From contig JACDGF010000029.1 in assembly GCA_013815405.1 (NCBI GenBank), forward strand, positions 1-11,330: 11,330 nt of DNA, read 5' to 3'. Positions 1 to 7,903 of this stretch are shown here, piece by piece. The stretch is from Caulobacteraceae bacterium (GTDB taxonomy: Bacteria > Pseudomonadota > Alphaproteobacteria > Caulobacterales > Caulobacteraceae). Under the pieces are notes generated by a model that was not told the DNA's origin, ran no database searches, and saw only the letters and a program-made list of their open reading frames with translations. A program made the translations under genes and the position numbers. Positions within the stretch are counted from its first letter, which is position 1, and each line of letters starts with the position of its first letter.

Positions 1-71
1 GGCATAGGCGCTGCGACGAGTGGCCGACCCTGCGAGGGGCGATCGCCGCGGCGCTGGATCTTGCGGAGTAA
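1..71 (+). CDS. C-terminal end of an unidentified upstream gene (partial)
   Basis: Reading from base 3 gives 22 residues, ending in IAAALDLAE, before a TAA at 69-71. The frame is open to the window edge and uses GC-rich codons. The fructokinase ATG follows four bases after this stop, and its ribosome binding site (GGAG, 65-68) lies inside this reading frame, so the two genes are probably co-transcribed. The piece is too short to assign a family, and I do not recognise it. Confidence 0.55.
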   Translation, partial: HRRCDEWPTLRGAIAAALDLAE

Positions 72-75
72 GCGC

Positions 76-978
76 ATGATCCGCGTGGGCGTGGACTTCG
101 GCGGCACCAAGATCGAGGCGGCGGCCCTGGACACCGACGGCCGGTTCGTCGCCCGGGTTCGCGCGCCCAACCCCGGCGACTACGACCAGGCGATCGAAGC
201 GGTCAGCCTCCTGGTGGCCGAGGTCGAGCGGCGGGCGGGCGTCGCCGGCGCGAGCGTCGGGGTCGGCATGCCCGGCTCGATCTCGCCCCGGACCGGGCGC
301 CTGCGCAACGCCAACAGCACCTGGCTGAACGGCAAGCCTTTCGGCGAGGATCTCGAGCGCGCGCTCGGCCGGCCCATCCGGCTGGAGAACGACGCCAACT
401 GTTTCGCCCTCTCCGAAGCGACCGACGGCGCCGCGCGGGGCGCGGCGGGGGTGTTCGGGGCGATCCTGGGGACCGGCTGCGGCGGCGGCGTGGTGATTTC
501 GGGGAAAACCGTGGAAGGCGCCAACCGTATCGGGGGAGAATGGGGGCACACGCCCCTGCCCTGGCCCTCCGCGGCGGAGCGGGACGCGCATCGCTGCTGG
601 TGCGGCCGGACGGACTGCCTGGAGACCTGGATTTCCGGCTCGGCCTTCCGCGCCGACTACGCCCAGGCCACCGGCCGGATCCTGGACGGCGAGGTCGTGA
701 TGGCCGCAGTCCGGGCGGGCGACGTCGATGCGGAGGCGGCGTTCGAACGATACCTGGATCGGCTGGGCCGCGCCCTCGCCGTGATCTGCGACATCCTCGA
801 TCCGGACGTCATCGTCTGCGGAGGGGGCATGTCCAACCCGCCGGAAATCTACGAAAGGGTCGCCCCGATCATCGAGCGGCGGGTGTTTTCCGATGTGTTC
901 GCCACCAAGATCGTCCCGGCCGAGCATGGCGACTCCTCGGGCGTGCGCGGCGCCGCCTGGTTGTGGCCGGCGCCATGA
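76..978 (+). CDS. mak: ROK-family fructokinase
   Basis: A cytoplasmic sugar kinase that phosphorylates fructose at C6 using ATP (EC 2.7.1.4), feeding glycolysis. The 300-residue product resembles E. coli Mak (about 302 aa) along its length, including NANSTWLNG, GTGCGGGV and the C-terminal HGDSSGVRGAAWLWP. The N-terminal phosphate-binding loop is DFGGTK. The catalytic aspartate is D106 in NDAN. The ROK zinc site is visible as H158 plus the CxCGxxxC cluster at C174, C176 and C181. I chose the ATG at 76 over a TTG at 61 because GGAG (65-68) sits 7 bases upstream and the family begins at this point. Its stop overlaps the dinB start (ATGA). The family is secure. Fructose as substrate follows from the close resemblance to Mak, and other hexoses are possible because ROK kinases are often broad. 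Confidence 0.87.
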   Translation: MIRVGVDFGGTKIEAAALDTDGRFVARVRAPNPGDYDQAIEAVSLLVAEVERRAGVAGASVGVGMPGSISPRTGRLRNANSTWLNGKPFGEDLERALGRPIRLENDANCFALSEATDGAARGAAGVFGAILGTGCGGGVVISGKTVEGANRIGGEWGHTPLPWPSAAERDAHRCWCGRTDCLETWISGSAFRADYAQATGRILDGEVVMAAVRAGDVDAEAAFERYLDRLGRALAVICDILDPDVIVCGGGMSNPPEIYERVAPIIERRVFSDVFATKIVPAEHGDSSGVRGAAWLWPAP

Positions 979-2228
979 GCATCCTCTGTCGCGACTGCCT
1001 GTGGTTCGCGGAGGTCCCGGCGTCGCGATGCCCGGAGTGTGCGTCGCCGCGCCTGCTGGCGCACCCCGAGCTCATGACCCTGCACATCGCCCACCTCGAC
1101 TGCGACGCCTTCTACGCCTCGGTCGAGAAGCGCGACCGGCCCGAGCTCCGGGACCGGCCGGTGATCGTCGGCGGGGGCAAGCGCGGCGTCGTCACCACGG
1201 CCTGCTATATCGCCCGGCTTTCAGGCGTGCGTTCGGCGATGCCGATGTTCAAGGCGCGCCGCCTATGTCCCGAAGCCGTGATCCTCCCGCCCGATTTCGC
1301 CCGATACCGGGCCGCGAGCCGGCTCATCCTCGAAAAACTCCGCGCCCTTACCCCGCTTGTTCAATCGCTGTCGCTCGACGAGGCTTGGCTTGACCTCTCG
1401 GGCACCGAGCGGCTGCACGGCGCCGCGCCGGCGATCATCCTGGCCCGGCTGCAGCGCGAGATCCAACGCGACCTAGGCCTGGGCGTGTCGATCGGCCTGG
1501 CGCCCAACCGATTCCTGGCCAAGGTCGCCTCGGACCTGGACAAGCCCAAAGGCTTCGCGGTGATCGGCGCCGAGGAGGCCGAACGCTTTCTCGCACCCCG
1601 GCCGATATCCATCCTTCCGGGCGTCGGCCCCGTCTTCGCGCGCGCCCTCGAGGCGGCGGGCCTGCGAAAGATCGGCGACCTCGCGCGCACCGATCCGCAT
1701 CACCTCGCCGATCGCTGGGGCGCGCACGGCGCGCGCTTGGCCGACCTCGCGCGGGGCCGCGACACGCGCGCCGTCGAGCCGGACCAGGCGCGCAAAAGCC
1801 TGAGCGCCGAAACCACCTTCAACGACGATCTCATCGCCCTGGCCGCCTTGGAGGATCGCCTGTGGCCGCTGTGCGATCGGGTGGCCCGGCAGGTCAGGAG
1901 CGAGCGGATCGCCGGCCGCGTGGTGACCTTGAAATTGCGGACCGCCGATTTTCGCATCGTCACCCGGCGCCGGACGCTGCCGCGGGCGACCCAGACCGCC
2001 AAAACCCTGTTCGCCTACGCCGACGACATGCTGAAGCGCGAGGCGCGGGGCGGCGCCTACCGGCTGATCGGCGTCGGTCTATCGGGTTTCGTCGAGGCGC
2101 GATCGCTGGACGGAGATCTTTTCGCCGCGGGAGAGGGGCGCGCCTTGAAAGGCGAGACCGCGGTCGACCGGTTGCGGGCGAGGTTCGGTCCGGGCGCCGT
2201 GGTCCGCGCCCGAAACCTCGGCCAATAG
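975..2228 (+). CDS. dinB: DNA polymerase IV (Y-family translesion polymerase) with N-terminal Cys-pair extension
   Basis: An error-prone polymerase that copies across damaged template. The 417-residue product starts at an ATG overlapping the fructokinase stop (ATGA), which suggests translational coupling; I see no good ribosome binding site. Residues 1-33 are an extension with two CxxC pairs (C5/C8 and C19/C22), resembling a small zinc ribbon and familiar from alphaproteobacterial DinB proteins. The polymerase core then begins at LDCDAFYASVE. D42 and D135/E136 (SLDEAW) are the metal-binding catalytic acids, and Y47 sits at the steric-gate position that excludes ribonucleotides. Thumb helix-hairpin-helix signals (LPGVGP) and a little-finger domain follow. 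No canonical clamp-binding peptide ends the protein; a degenerate SLDGDLF about 36 residues from the end may serve. Y-family membership is certain. I cannot rule out a specialised second DinB. Confidence 0.93.
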   Translation: MSILCRDCLWFAEVPASRCPECASPRLLAHPELMTLHIAHLDCDAFYASVEKRDRPELRDRPVIVGGGKRGVVTTACYIARLSGVRSAMPMFKARRLCPEAVILPPDFARYRAASRLILEKLRALTPLVQSLSLDEAWLDLSGTERLHGAAPAIILARLQREIQRDLGLGVSIGLAPNRFLAKVASDLDKPKGFAVIGAEEAERFLAPRPISILPGVGPVFARALEAAGLRKIGDLARTDPHHLADRWGAHGARLADLARGRDTRAVEPDQARKSLSAETTFNDDLIALAALEDRLWPLCDRVARQVRSERIAGRVVTLKLRTADFRIVTRRRTLPRATQTAKTLFAYADDMLKREARGGAYRLIGVGLSGFVEARSLDGDLFAAGEGRALKGETAVDRLRARFGPGAVVRARNLGQ

Positions 2229-2310
2229 GGCGCGGCGGGCAAACCGGCCCGGCTGAACGCGGGGGCTTGAATCGGGCTTCCAATGCGGCGAAGATTCCAT
2301 ATCTAATCGG

Positions 2311-2343
2311 TCCAGGGGGCTTCTCGCTCCCCGCGTTGGAGAG
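2311..2343 (+). promoter_or_regulatory. Possible clpS leader hairpin covering the ribosome binding site
   Basis: TCCA (2311-2314) can pair with TGGA (2337-2340), and GGGG (2315-2318) with CCCC (2329-2332). The bases between form a 10-base loop, with a GCGT bulge on the 3' side. The 3' arm overlaps the clpS ribosome binding site GGAGAG (2338-2343), so the structure could reduce ClpS translation. The stem is short and bulged, so this is only a suggestion. The rest of the 120-base gap after dinB holds no clear terminator or promoter. Confidence 0.2.
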
Positions 2344-2348
2344 CCGTC

Positions 2349-2678
2349 GTGGCGGACAAGCAACAAGGAGGCCAGGTCGTTGGCACGGGCGCGGCCGTCG
2401 TCACCCAGACGAAGACCAAGACCCAGAAGCCCGCGATGTACCGCGTGTTGATACTAAACGACGACTATACCCCGATGGAATTCGTCACCTATGTACTGGA
2501 ACGTTTTTTCAACAAATCCCGTGAAAGCGCGCTGCGGATCATGCTCCACGTTCACCAAAATGGGGTCGGCGTATGTGGAGTCTTCACCTATGAGGTGGCG
2601 GAGACTAAGGTCGCTCAGGTGATCGAAACCGCCAGACGGCACCAGCATCCGCTGCAATGCACCATGGAAAAGGATTGA
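2349..2678 (+). CDS. clpS: ClpS, N-end-rule adaptor for ClpAP
   Basis: A cytoplasmic adaptor that captures proteins with destabilising N-terminal residues (Leu, Phe, Tyr, Trp) and hands them to ClpA for degradation by ClpP. It has 109 residues. After an unstructured N-terminal tail of about 28 residues, the core begins at [17 protein letters not shown]37, D38 and D39 line the N-degron pocket, and H69 in MLHVHQ matches the conserved pocket histidine (E. coli H66). The C-terminal [10 protein letters not shown] is typical of alphaproteobacteria. The GTG start is supported by GGAGAG five bases upstream (2338-2343). clpA begins 11 bases after the stop, so the two are almost certainly co-transcribed, in the usual ClpS-ClpA arrangement. 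Confidence 0.96.
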   Translation: MADKQQGGQVVGTGAAVVTQTKTKTQKPAMYRVLILNDDYTPMEFVTYVLERFFNKSRESALRIMLHVHQNGVGVCGVFTYEVAETKVAQVIETARRHQHPLQCTMEKD

Positions 2679-2689
2679 GAGGCCCTTAA

Positions 2690-5011
2690 GTGCCGTCGTT
2701 TTCGCGCAGTCTGGAAGAAACGCTCCATCGCGCCGTCGCTTTCGCGAATCAGCGCAAGCACGAGTACGCCACCCTGGAGCATCTGCTGCTCTCGCTGATC
2801 GACGACGCGGACGCGGCGGGGGTAATGCGCGCCTGCGACGTCGATCTGGCCGAATTGAAGAAGAGCCTCGCCCACTATGTCGACAGCGAGCTCAAATCCC
2901 TGGTCGTGGACGACGGGGAGGACGCCAAGCCGACCGCCGGTTTCCAGCGCGTCATCCAGCGCGCGGTGATCCACGTCCAGTCCTCCGGGCGGGACGACGT
3001 CACCGGCGCCAATGTTCTGGTGGCGATTTTTTCCGAGCGTGAAAGTCACGCCGCCTATTTCCTGCAACAGCAGGAGATGACCCGCTACGACGCGGTGAAC
3101 TTCATCGCCCACGGCATCGCCAAGAAGGCGGGCGCGTCGGAGCCGCGCGCCACCAAGGGCGCGGGCGACGAGGATGAAAAGCCGGCCGCCAAGACCGGGG
3201 GCGAGGCCCTGGAGGCCTATTGCGTCAACCTCAACGAAAAGGCGCGCCAGGGAAAGGTCGATCCGCTGATCGGGCGGGCCAACGAGGTCGAGCGCTGCAT
3301 CCAGATCCTCTGCCGCCGCACTAAGAACAACCCCCTGCTGGTCGGCGACCCCGGGGTGGGCAAGACGGCCATCGCCGAGGGCTTGGCGCGCAAGATCGTG
3401 AGCCATCAGGTGCCGGACGTCCTGGCCGAGGCGACCATCTTCAGCCTCGACATGGGCTCGCTCCTGGCCGGCACCCGCTACCGCGGCGACTTCGAAGAGC
3501 GGGTCAAGCAGGTCATCAAGGAACTGGAGAACCACGCCGGCGCGATCCTGTTCATCGACGAGATCCATACGGTCATCGGCGCCGGCGCGACCAGCGGCGG
3601 GGCCATGGACGCGTCCAACCTGCTCAAGCCCGCCCTCGCCTCGGGCACGCTGCGGTGCATGGGCTCGACCACCTACAAGGAATTCCGCCAGCATTTCGAG
3701 AAGGACCGAGCCCTCGTTCGCCGGTTCCAGAAGATCGACGTCAACGAGCCTTCGGTGGAAGATACGATCAAGATCCTCAGGGGCTTGAAGACCTACTATG
3801 AGGATTTCCACAAGCTGAAGTACACGACCGAGGCGCTCAAGGCGGCGGTCGAGCTTTCGGCCAAATACATCACCGACCGCAAGCTGCCCGACAAGGCGAT
3901 CGACGTGATCGACGAGGCCGGCGCCTCCCAGATGCTTGTCGCCGAGGCCCGCCGCAAGAAGGTCATCGGCCTCAAGGAAGTGGAGGCGGTGGTGGCCAAG
4001 ATCGCGCGCATCCCGCCCAAGTCGGTCTCCAAATCCGACACCGAGGCGCTAAGGCAACTCGAGGTCGATCTGACCGGCGCGGTCTACGGCCAGGCCGAGG
4101 CGATCGGTCAGCTCTCCTCGGCCATGAAGATGGCCAGGGCCGGCCTGCGCGAAGGCCACAAGCCCATCGGGTGCTATCTGTTTTCCGGGCCCACCGGCAC
4201 CGGCAAGACCGAGACCGCCCGCCAGCTGGCCCTGACCCTGGGCATCGAGCTGCTGCGCTTCGACATGAGCGAATACATGGAGCGCCACACGGTCAGCCGC
4301 CTGATCGGCGCGCCTCCGGGCTACGTCGGCTTCGATCAGGGCGGCCTGCTCACCGACGCGGTCGATCAGCATCCCCACGCCGTGGTCCTGCTCGACGAGA
4401 TCGAAAAGGCGCACCAGGATGTCTACAACATCCTGCTCCAGGTCATGGACCACGGAGCCTTGACCGACGCCAACGGCAAGAAGGTGGATTTTCGAAACAT
4501 CATCCTGATCATGACCACCAACGCCGGCGCCTCGGACGCCCAGCGCAACTCGATCGGCTTTGGTCGCGGGCGGCTGGAAGGCGAGGACGAGGAGGCGATC
4601 AAACGGCTATTCACGCCGGAATTCCGCAATCGGCTGGACGCCATCGTCGCCTTCAAGGCCCTGACCCCCGAGGTCATCCGGATGGTGGTGCAGAAGTTCA
4701 TCCTGCAGCTCGAGGCCCAGTTGGCCGACCGCCATGTCACCATCGAGACCACGGACGGTGCGGTGGACTGGCTGGCCAAGAACGGGTTCGACGAGCTCTA
4801 CGGCGCCCGACCCCTGGCCCGGGTCATCCAGGAACAGATCAAGCGCCCGCTGGCCGACGACATCCTCTTCGGCCGCCTGGCCAAGGGCGGCCACGTCAAG
4901 GTCGTGCTGAAGGACGGCAAGCTTGCCTTCGAATTCGACGCCAAGGCCGCTCCGCCGATCCCGGCCGGCGCCGACGAGGCGGACGCCGGGGAACCTGTCC
5001 TGGCCCGGTGA
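2690..5011 (+). CDS. clpA: ClpA, AAA+ unfoldase subunit of the ClpAP protease
   Basis: A hexameric ATP-driven unfoldase that threads ClpS-delivered and other substrates into ClpP. The 773-residue product has the full ClpA plan: an N-terminal Clp domain (about 1-145), where ClpS docks; AAA+ module 1 with Walker A G219-T226 (GDPGVGKT) and Walker B D290/E291; and AAA+ module 2 with Walker A S499-T507 (SGPTGTGKT) and Walker B D569/E570. The ClpP-docking IGF loop is at 622-624 and the sensor-2 arginine is R707 (GARPLA). No long coiled-coil middle domain is present, which separates it from ClpB. The GTG start has GAGAGG seven bases upstream (2677-2682), overlapping the clpS stop. clpP is not in the window. 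The gene is intact and unremarkable. Confidence 0.97.
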   Translation: MPSFSRSLEETLHRAVAFANQRKHEYATLEHLLLSLIDDADAAGVMRACDVDLAELKKSLAHYVDSELKSLVVDDGEDAKPTAGFQRVIQRAVIHVQSSGRDDVTGANVLVAIFSERESHAAYFLQQQEMTRYDAVNFIAHGIAKKAGASEPRATKGAGDEDEKPAAKTGGEALEAYCVNLNEKARQGKVDPLIGRANEVERCIQILCRRTKNNPLLVGDPGVGKTAIAEGLARKIVSHQVPDVLAEATIFSLDMGSLLAGTRYRGDFEERVKQVIKELENHAGAILFIDEIHTVIGAGATSGGAMDASNLLKPALASGTLRCMGSTTYKEFRQHFEKDRALVRRFQKIDVNEPSVEDTIKILRGLKTYYEDFHKLKYTTEALKAAVELSAKYITDRKLPDKAIDVIDEAGASQMLVAEARRKKVIGLKEVEAVVAKIARIPPKSVSKSDTEALRQLEVDLTGAVYGQAEAIGQLSSAMKMARAGLREGHKPIGCYLFSGPTGTGKTETARQLALTLGIELLRFDMSEYMERHTVSRLIGAPPGYVGFDQGGLLTDAVDQHPHAVVLLDEIEKAHQDVYNILLQVMDHGALTDANGKKVDFRNIILIMTTNAGASDAQRNSIGFGRGRLEGEDEEAIKRLFTPEFRNRLDAIVAFKALTPEVIRMVVQKFILQLEAQLADRHVTIETTDGAVDWLAKNGFDELYGARPLARVIQEQIKRPLADDILFGRLAKGGHVKVVLKDGKLAFEFDAKAAPPIPAGADEADAGEPVLAR

Positions 5012-5031
5012 ACGTCCTCCCTCCCCTTCAT

Positions 5032-5050
5032 GGGTAGAGAGGCGCTACCC
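5032..5050. terminator. Weak hairpin between convergent clpA and HIT genes
   Basis: GGGTAG (5032-5037) and CTACCC (5045-5050) form a 6-base-pair stem with a 7-base loop, in the 33-base gap between the two stop codons and running into the end of the HIT gene. No T-run follows on either strand, so intrinsic termination would be weak. Its position between convergent genes is the main reason to suspect it. Confidence 0.25.
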
Positions 5051-5485
5051 CTCCATCCGCGCGGCGATTTGCTTCGCCAAGTCCGCAAGCTCGTCGGGAT
5101 CGGCCATGGCGCCCGCGCCGTGAGGCCGCGGCGGCTGGCCCTGCCATCGCGGGACGATGTGGAAATGCAGATGGTAGATCGTCTGGCCGGCGGCCGCCCC
5201 GTTGAACTGGCTGACCAGGATGCCGTCGGGATTCAGGGCCTCGCGGGTCGCCCGAACGATCCGCCGGACGGTCAGGATCAGCGCCTGGAGGGGCGCCGCC
5301 TCCACGTCCAGAAGGTTTCTGGCCTCAACGGTCTTGTGGATTGCCAGGCTGTGCCCGCGCGCTTGGGGGAAAACGTCCATGAAGGCCAAGCTTTCGGTAT
5401 CTTCGAATATCCTGGCAGCCGGCGCCTCGCCGCGCAGGATCCTGGCGAAGATGTTGGCCCTGTCGTATTCGCCGTCGAGGCTCAT
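5045..5485 (-). CDS. HIT-family hydrolase (histidine triad, Hint-like)
   Basis: A small cytoplasmic nucleotide phosphoramidase or hydrolase of the Hint branch of the histidine triad superfamily; the physiological substrate in bacteria is usually unknown. The 146-residue product carries the triad H105-L-H107-F-H109 (HLHFHIVPR), where H107 is the expected nucleophile and H105/H109 complete the HxHxH motif. The N-terminal nucleotide-binding half includes NIFARILRGE, AFMDVFPQARGH and LAIHK. The frame stays open further upstream, but I chose the ATG at 5485 because GGAGGA lies 9 bases before it and the family starts at this point. It is convergent with clpA and divergent from the DUF4287 gene, so it is probably transcribed alone. 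Confidence 0.92.
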   Translation of the reverse strand: MSLDGEYDRANIFARILRGEAPAARIFEDTESLAFMDVFPQARGHSLAIHKTVEARNLLDVEAAPLQALILTVRRIVRATREALNPDGILVSQFNGAAAGQTIYHLHFHIVPRWQGQPPRPHGAGAMADPDELADLAKQIAARMEG

Positions 5486-5515
5486 GGCGCATCGTCCTCC
5501 GCGCGGAGAGCCGAC

Positions 5516-5543
5516 GTGGTAGCAAACGAGGCCGAGCGCGCAA
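5516..5543 (-). promoter_or_regulatory. Candidate promoter for the HIT gene
   Basis: On the minus strand, GCTACCAC (5523-5516) differs at one position from the Caulobacter housekeeping -10 element GCTANAWC. A weak -35 match, TTGCGCG (5543-5537), lies 13 bases upstream, within the 10-14 spacing known for that consensus. Transcription would begin near 5509, giving a leader of about 24 bases that contains the GGAGGA site. The element fills most of the 61-base divergent gap, and its -35 abuts the ATG of the neighbouring plus-strand gene. Confidence 0.35.
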
Positions 5544-5546
5544 GCC

Positions 5547-6119
5547 ATGACCACGCCCAACTTGACCCCCCGCCAGCAGAAATGGTTCGCCTCGGTCCGC
5601 GCCGGCCTGGAGCGCGACACCGGCAAGAGTCTCGAGACGTGGGTGGAAATCGCGAAATCCTGCCCCGAAACCAGCCATCGCGCGCGCCTCCAATGGCTGA
5701 AAGAGCATCACGGCCTGCTGCAGAATCGCGCGTCTCAGGTGCTCGGCGAAGCCTTTGGCTCCATCGTCGCCTGGAACGACCCCGACGCCTTGATCTCCAC
5801 CCTATGGGTCGATCCGACGTCGTGCGCGATCTTCGAGGCCGTGGATGCCGCCGCCCTGGCCTTGCCCGGCGCGATCCGCACCGCGCGCAAGGGCTACACG
5901 GCGTGGTCGCGCCAAGTGCAGTTCGCCGCCGCGCGGCCGATGAAGGGGGGCAAGGCGATGCTCGGCTTGGCGGTCACACCCTACGCCGATTCCGGGCTGG
6001 AGGCGCCGAAGTCCGAATCCTGGTCGGAGCGCCTCAAGTCGCGGCGCCGTCTCGAGGCGCCCGCCGATGTCGACGAGACGATTCGCACCTTGCTCCGCAC
6101 GGCCTGGGAGCGCTCATAG
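5547..6119 (+). CDS. DUF4287/DUF5655 domain protein of unknown function
   Basis: A 190-residue soluble protein with no signal peptide or membrane segment. Residues about 1-60 (SLETWVEIAK, then WLKEHHGLLQNRAS) look like DUF4287. Residues about 90-185 look like DUF5655, with the typical block RKGYTAWSRQVQFAAARP followed by a predicted strand LGLAV and a C-terminal helix (ETIRTLLRTAWE). No biochemical function is established for either domain as far as I know, and I see no catalytic signature. The ATG at 5547 has only a distant GAGG (5528-5531), so translation starts without a well-placed ribosome binding site. Its stop (6117-6119) directly abuts the stop of the convergent acetyltransferase gene, leaving no room for a separate terminator. 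Confidence 0.8.
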   Translation: MTTPNLTPRQQKWFASVRAGLERDTGKSLETWVEIAKSCPETSHRARLQWLKEHHGLLQNRASQVLGEAFGSIVAWNDPDALISTLWVDPTSCAIFEAVDAAALALPGAIRTARKGYTAWSRQVQFAAARPMKGGKAMLGLAVTPYADSGLEAPKSESWSERLKSRRRLEAPADVDETIRTLLRTAWERS

Positions 6120-6743
6120 GGCGTCGCCGCCCTGAGGCCTTTGCAGCCCCCATTCGAGATGGCCGCGGACCGTCGGCCACTCCGAGGCGATGATCGAGTA
6201 GACGCAGGTGTCACGCAGGTTCCCATTCCGGTCGCGGCTGTGATTGCGCAGGATCCCGTCGAATCTGGCCCCGAGCCGCTCGATCGCGCGGCGGCTGGCG
6301 AGATTGAAAAAATGGGTGCGAAACTCGACCGCGATGCAGTCCAGCGCCTCGAAGGCATGGCGCAGGAGAAGGAATTTGCACTCGGTGTTGACGGCGGTGC
6401 GCTGCACCGACCGGCGGTACCAGGTGGCGCCGATCTCGAGACGTCGATCGACCGGATCGATATTCATGTAGGTGGTCATGCCGACGGGCCGTCCGCCGGC
6501 GTCCTGGATGACGGTGAAGGGCAGGCAAGAGCCCCGCGCTCGCTTGGCGAGGCGGGCGTCGATGTCGGCCGCCATGTCGACGGGGGAAGCGACGTTGGTG
6601 TACCAGAGCTTCCATAGTTCACCGTCTTTCACGGCCTCCCCCAACGCCTCGCCATGCGCTGGAGTCAACGGTACGAGCGAGGCGTGTTCGCCATGAAGAG
6701 TCACGTCCGGCGGCCATGGCGCCTCGACGCCCCGTTCGGTCAT
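6114..6743 (-). CDS. GNAT acetyltransferase, RimJ/RimL type
   Basis: Probably an acetyl-CoA-dependent N-acetyltransferase; the acceptor is unknown. The 209-residue product has the RimJ/RimL-like (Acetyltransf_3) pattern: an N-terminal substrate half (VTLHGEHASLVPL), a central strand GMTTYMNIDPVDRRLEIG, the acetyl-CoA-binding segment QRTAVNTECKFLLLRHAF, then HFFNLASRRAIERLGA and a C-terminal YSIIASEWPTVR. Its ATG overlaps the stop of the upstream FemAB-like gene by four bases (ATGA), so it is the last gene of a coupled four-gene set. The family is secure. Neither ribosomal-protein nor small-molecule acetylation can be chosen from the sequence. Confidence 0.88.
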   Translation of the reverse strand: MTERGVEAPWPPDVTLHGEHASLVPLTPAHGEALGEAVKDGELWKLWYTNVASPVDMAADIDARLAKRARGSCLPFTVIQDAGGRPVGMTTYMNIDPVDRRLEIGATWYRRSVQRTAVNTECKFLLLRHAFEALDCIAVEFRTHFFNLASRRAIERLGARFDGILRNHSRDRNGNLRDTCVYSIIASEWPTVRGHLEWGLQRPQGGDAL

Positions 6744-7903
6744 GAGGCGGCCCGCCTGAAGGGTGAATACTCCTCCGTCAGCCAGTCCATTTCGCCCTGG
6801 ACGGCCCGGCGTTCCTCCGCAAGATAGCGCGCGACCGGGGCGCGCAGGGCCGGATCGGCGATATGGTGGGCGGAGAACACCGCCGTGGGCCGATAGCCGC
6901 GGGCGATCTTGTGCTCGCCCTGGGCGCCGGCCTCGACCCGGGCCAGGCCCAGCTCGATCGCGGTCTCGATCGCCTGATAGTAGCAGAGTTCGAAATGGAG
7001 GAAGGGCACGTCTTCGATACAGCCCCAGTTGCGCCCGAAAATGCAGTCGGCGCCGATCAGGTTCAAGGCGCCGGCGATCCAGATCCCATCACGCCTGGCC
7101 ATGATCAACAGCACCTGATCGGCCATCCGCTCGCCGAGCAATGAGAAGAACCGGCGATTGAGATACGGCTGGCCCCATTTGCGCGAGCCGGTGTCCATGT
7201 AGAAGGCGAAGAAGGCGTCCCAGTGATCCTCGGTCAGACCGTCGCCGGTCAGGCGGACGATGTCGAGCCCGGCCCGAGCCTCGCGGCGTTCGCGCCGGAT
7301 GGTCTTGCGCCGCCCCGACGACAGGGCGCCGAGGAAATCGTCGAAGTCGCCATAACCGTCGTTGAGCCAATGGTATTGCTGGTTCTGGCGGGGCAGGAGG
7401 CCCTGCCGGCCGAGGAATCGCCATTCGTCCTCGAGCGGGAAATTGACTCCCAGGGTGGAGGCGCCGAGCCGCCCGCACAGCGTTAGGGCGCCCTCGAGGA
7501 GCGCGCGGCGAGCCGCATCCGCGTCCACGTCCGCCCGCGCCAGCAGGCGGGGGCCGGTCACCGGCGAGAAAGGCGAGGCCGAGACCAGCTTGGGGTAATA
7601 GCGCCCGCCGGCCCGCTCGTAGGCGTCGGCCCAGGCGTGACCGAAGATATATTCCCCCTGACTGTGCGACTTCAAATAGAGGGGCGCAACCGCGGCCACC
7701 TCGCCGGCGGAATCTTCCACCGCCAGATGGCGCGGCCCCCACCCCGTCCGCTCCACCGCGCAACCCGACTCCTCCAGAATGTCGAGAAAATCGTAGGCGA
7801 CGAAGGGGTTGGCGAAGCTCGCGTTGGCGCATTGGTCCCATGCGTCGCGGCCGATTTCGGCAATTCGGCGATGGACCCTCACGACGGCCTGGGCGGCCGT
7901 CAC
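6740..7903 (-). CDS. FemAB-like GNAT protein (DUF482/PF04339 type)
   Basis: A 387-residue cytoplasmic protein of the family once labelled peptidoglycan biosynthesis/recognition protein, with two GNAT-like halves as in FemA/FemB aminoacyltransferases. Recognisable blocks are NPFVAYDFLDILEESG near the N-terminus, GEYIFGHAWADAYE with YYPKLVSASPFSPVTGPR in the middle, then GRRKTIRRERREA, the MDTGSRKWGQPYL segment and EAGAQGEHKIARGYRP near the C-terminus. The substrate is unknown. I placed the start at the GTG at 7903: it overlaps the upstream gene's TGA (GTGA) and has GAGGG nine bases before it (7917-7913). A GTG at 7882 is the alternative. It ends in an ATGA overlap with the acetyltransferase gene. 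Confidence 0.87.
   Translation of the reverse strand: MTAAQAVVRVHRRIAEIGRDAWDQCANASFANPFVAYDFLDILEESGCAVERTGWGPRHLAVEDSAGEVAAVAPLYLKSHSQGEYIFGHAWADAYERAGGRYYPKLVSASPFSPVTGPRLLARADVDADAARRALLEGALTLCGRLGASTLGVNFPLEDEWRFLGRQGLLPRQNQQYHWLNDGYGDFDDFLGALSSGRRKTIRRERREARAGLDIVRLTGDGLTEDHWDAFFAFYMDTGSRKWGQPYLNRRFFSLLGERMADQVLLIMARRDGIWIAGALNLIGADCIFGRNWGCIEDVPFLHFELCYYQAIETAIELGLARVEAGAQGEHKIARGYRPTAVFSAHHIADPALRAPVARYLAEERRAVQGEMDWLTEEYSPFRRAAS

Noticed and set aside
61..75. TTG start extending the fructokinase by five residues
   Set aside because: It overlaps the end of the upstream gene and lies before the GGAG ribosome binding site that serves the ATG at 76.
2266..2302. Possible heat-shock promoter before clpS (CTTGAA and a CCATAT-like -10)
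   Set aside because: The two elements are 23 bases apart, well outside the 13-17 spacing of sigma-32 promoters. A sigma-70 reading of the same region gives only half-matches.
2615..3811. Long open minus-strand frame (398 codons) opposite clpA
   Set aside because: It lies antisense to a fully conserved clpA, resembles no protein family, and is explained by GC-rich codon bias.
5030..6193. Long plus-strand frame across the HIT and DUF4287 genes
   Set aside because: It is antisense to the HIT gene and out of frame with the DUF4287 gene, both of which have clear family motifs; its translation is Arg/Pro-rich shadow sequence.
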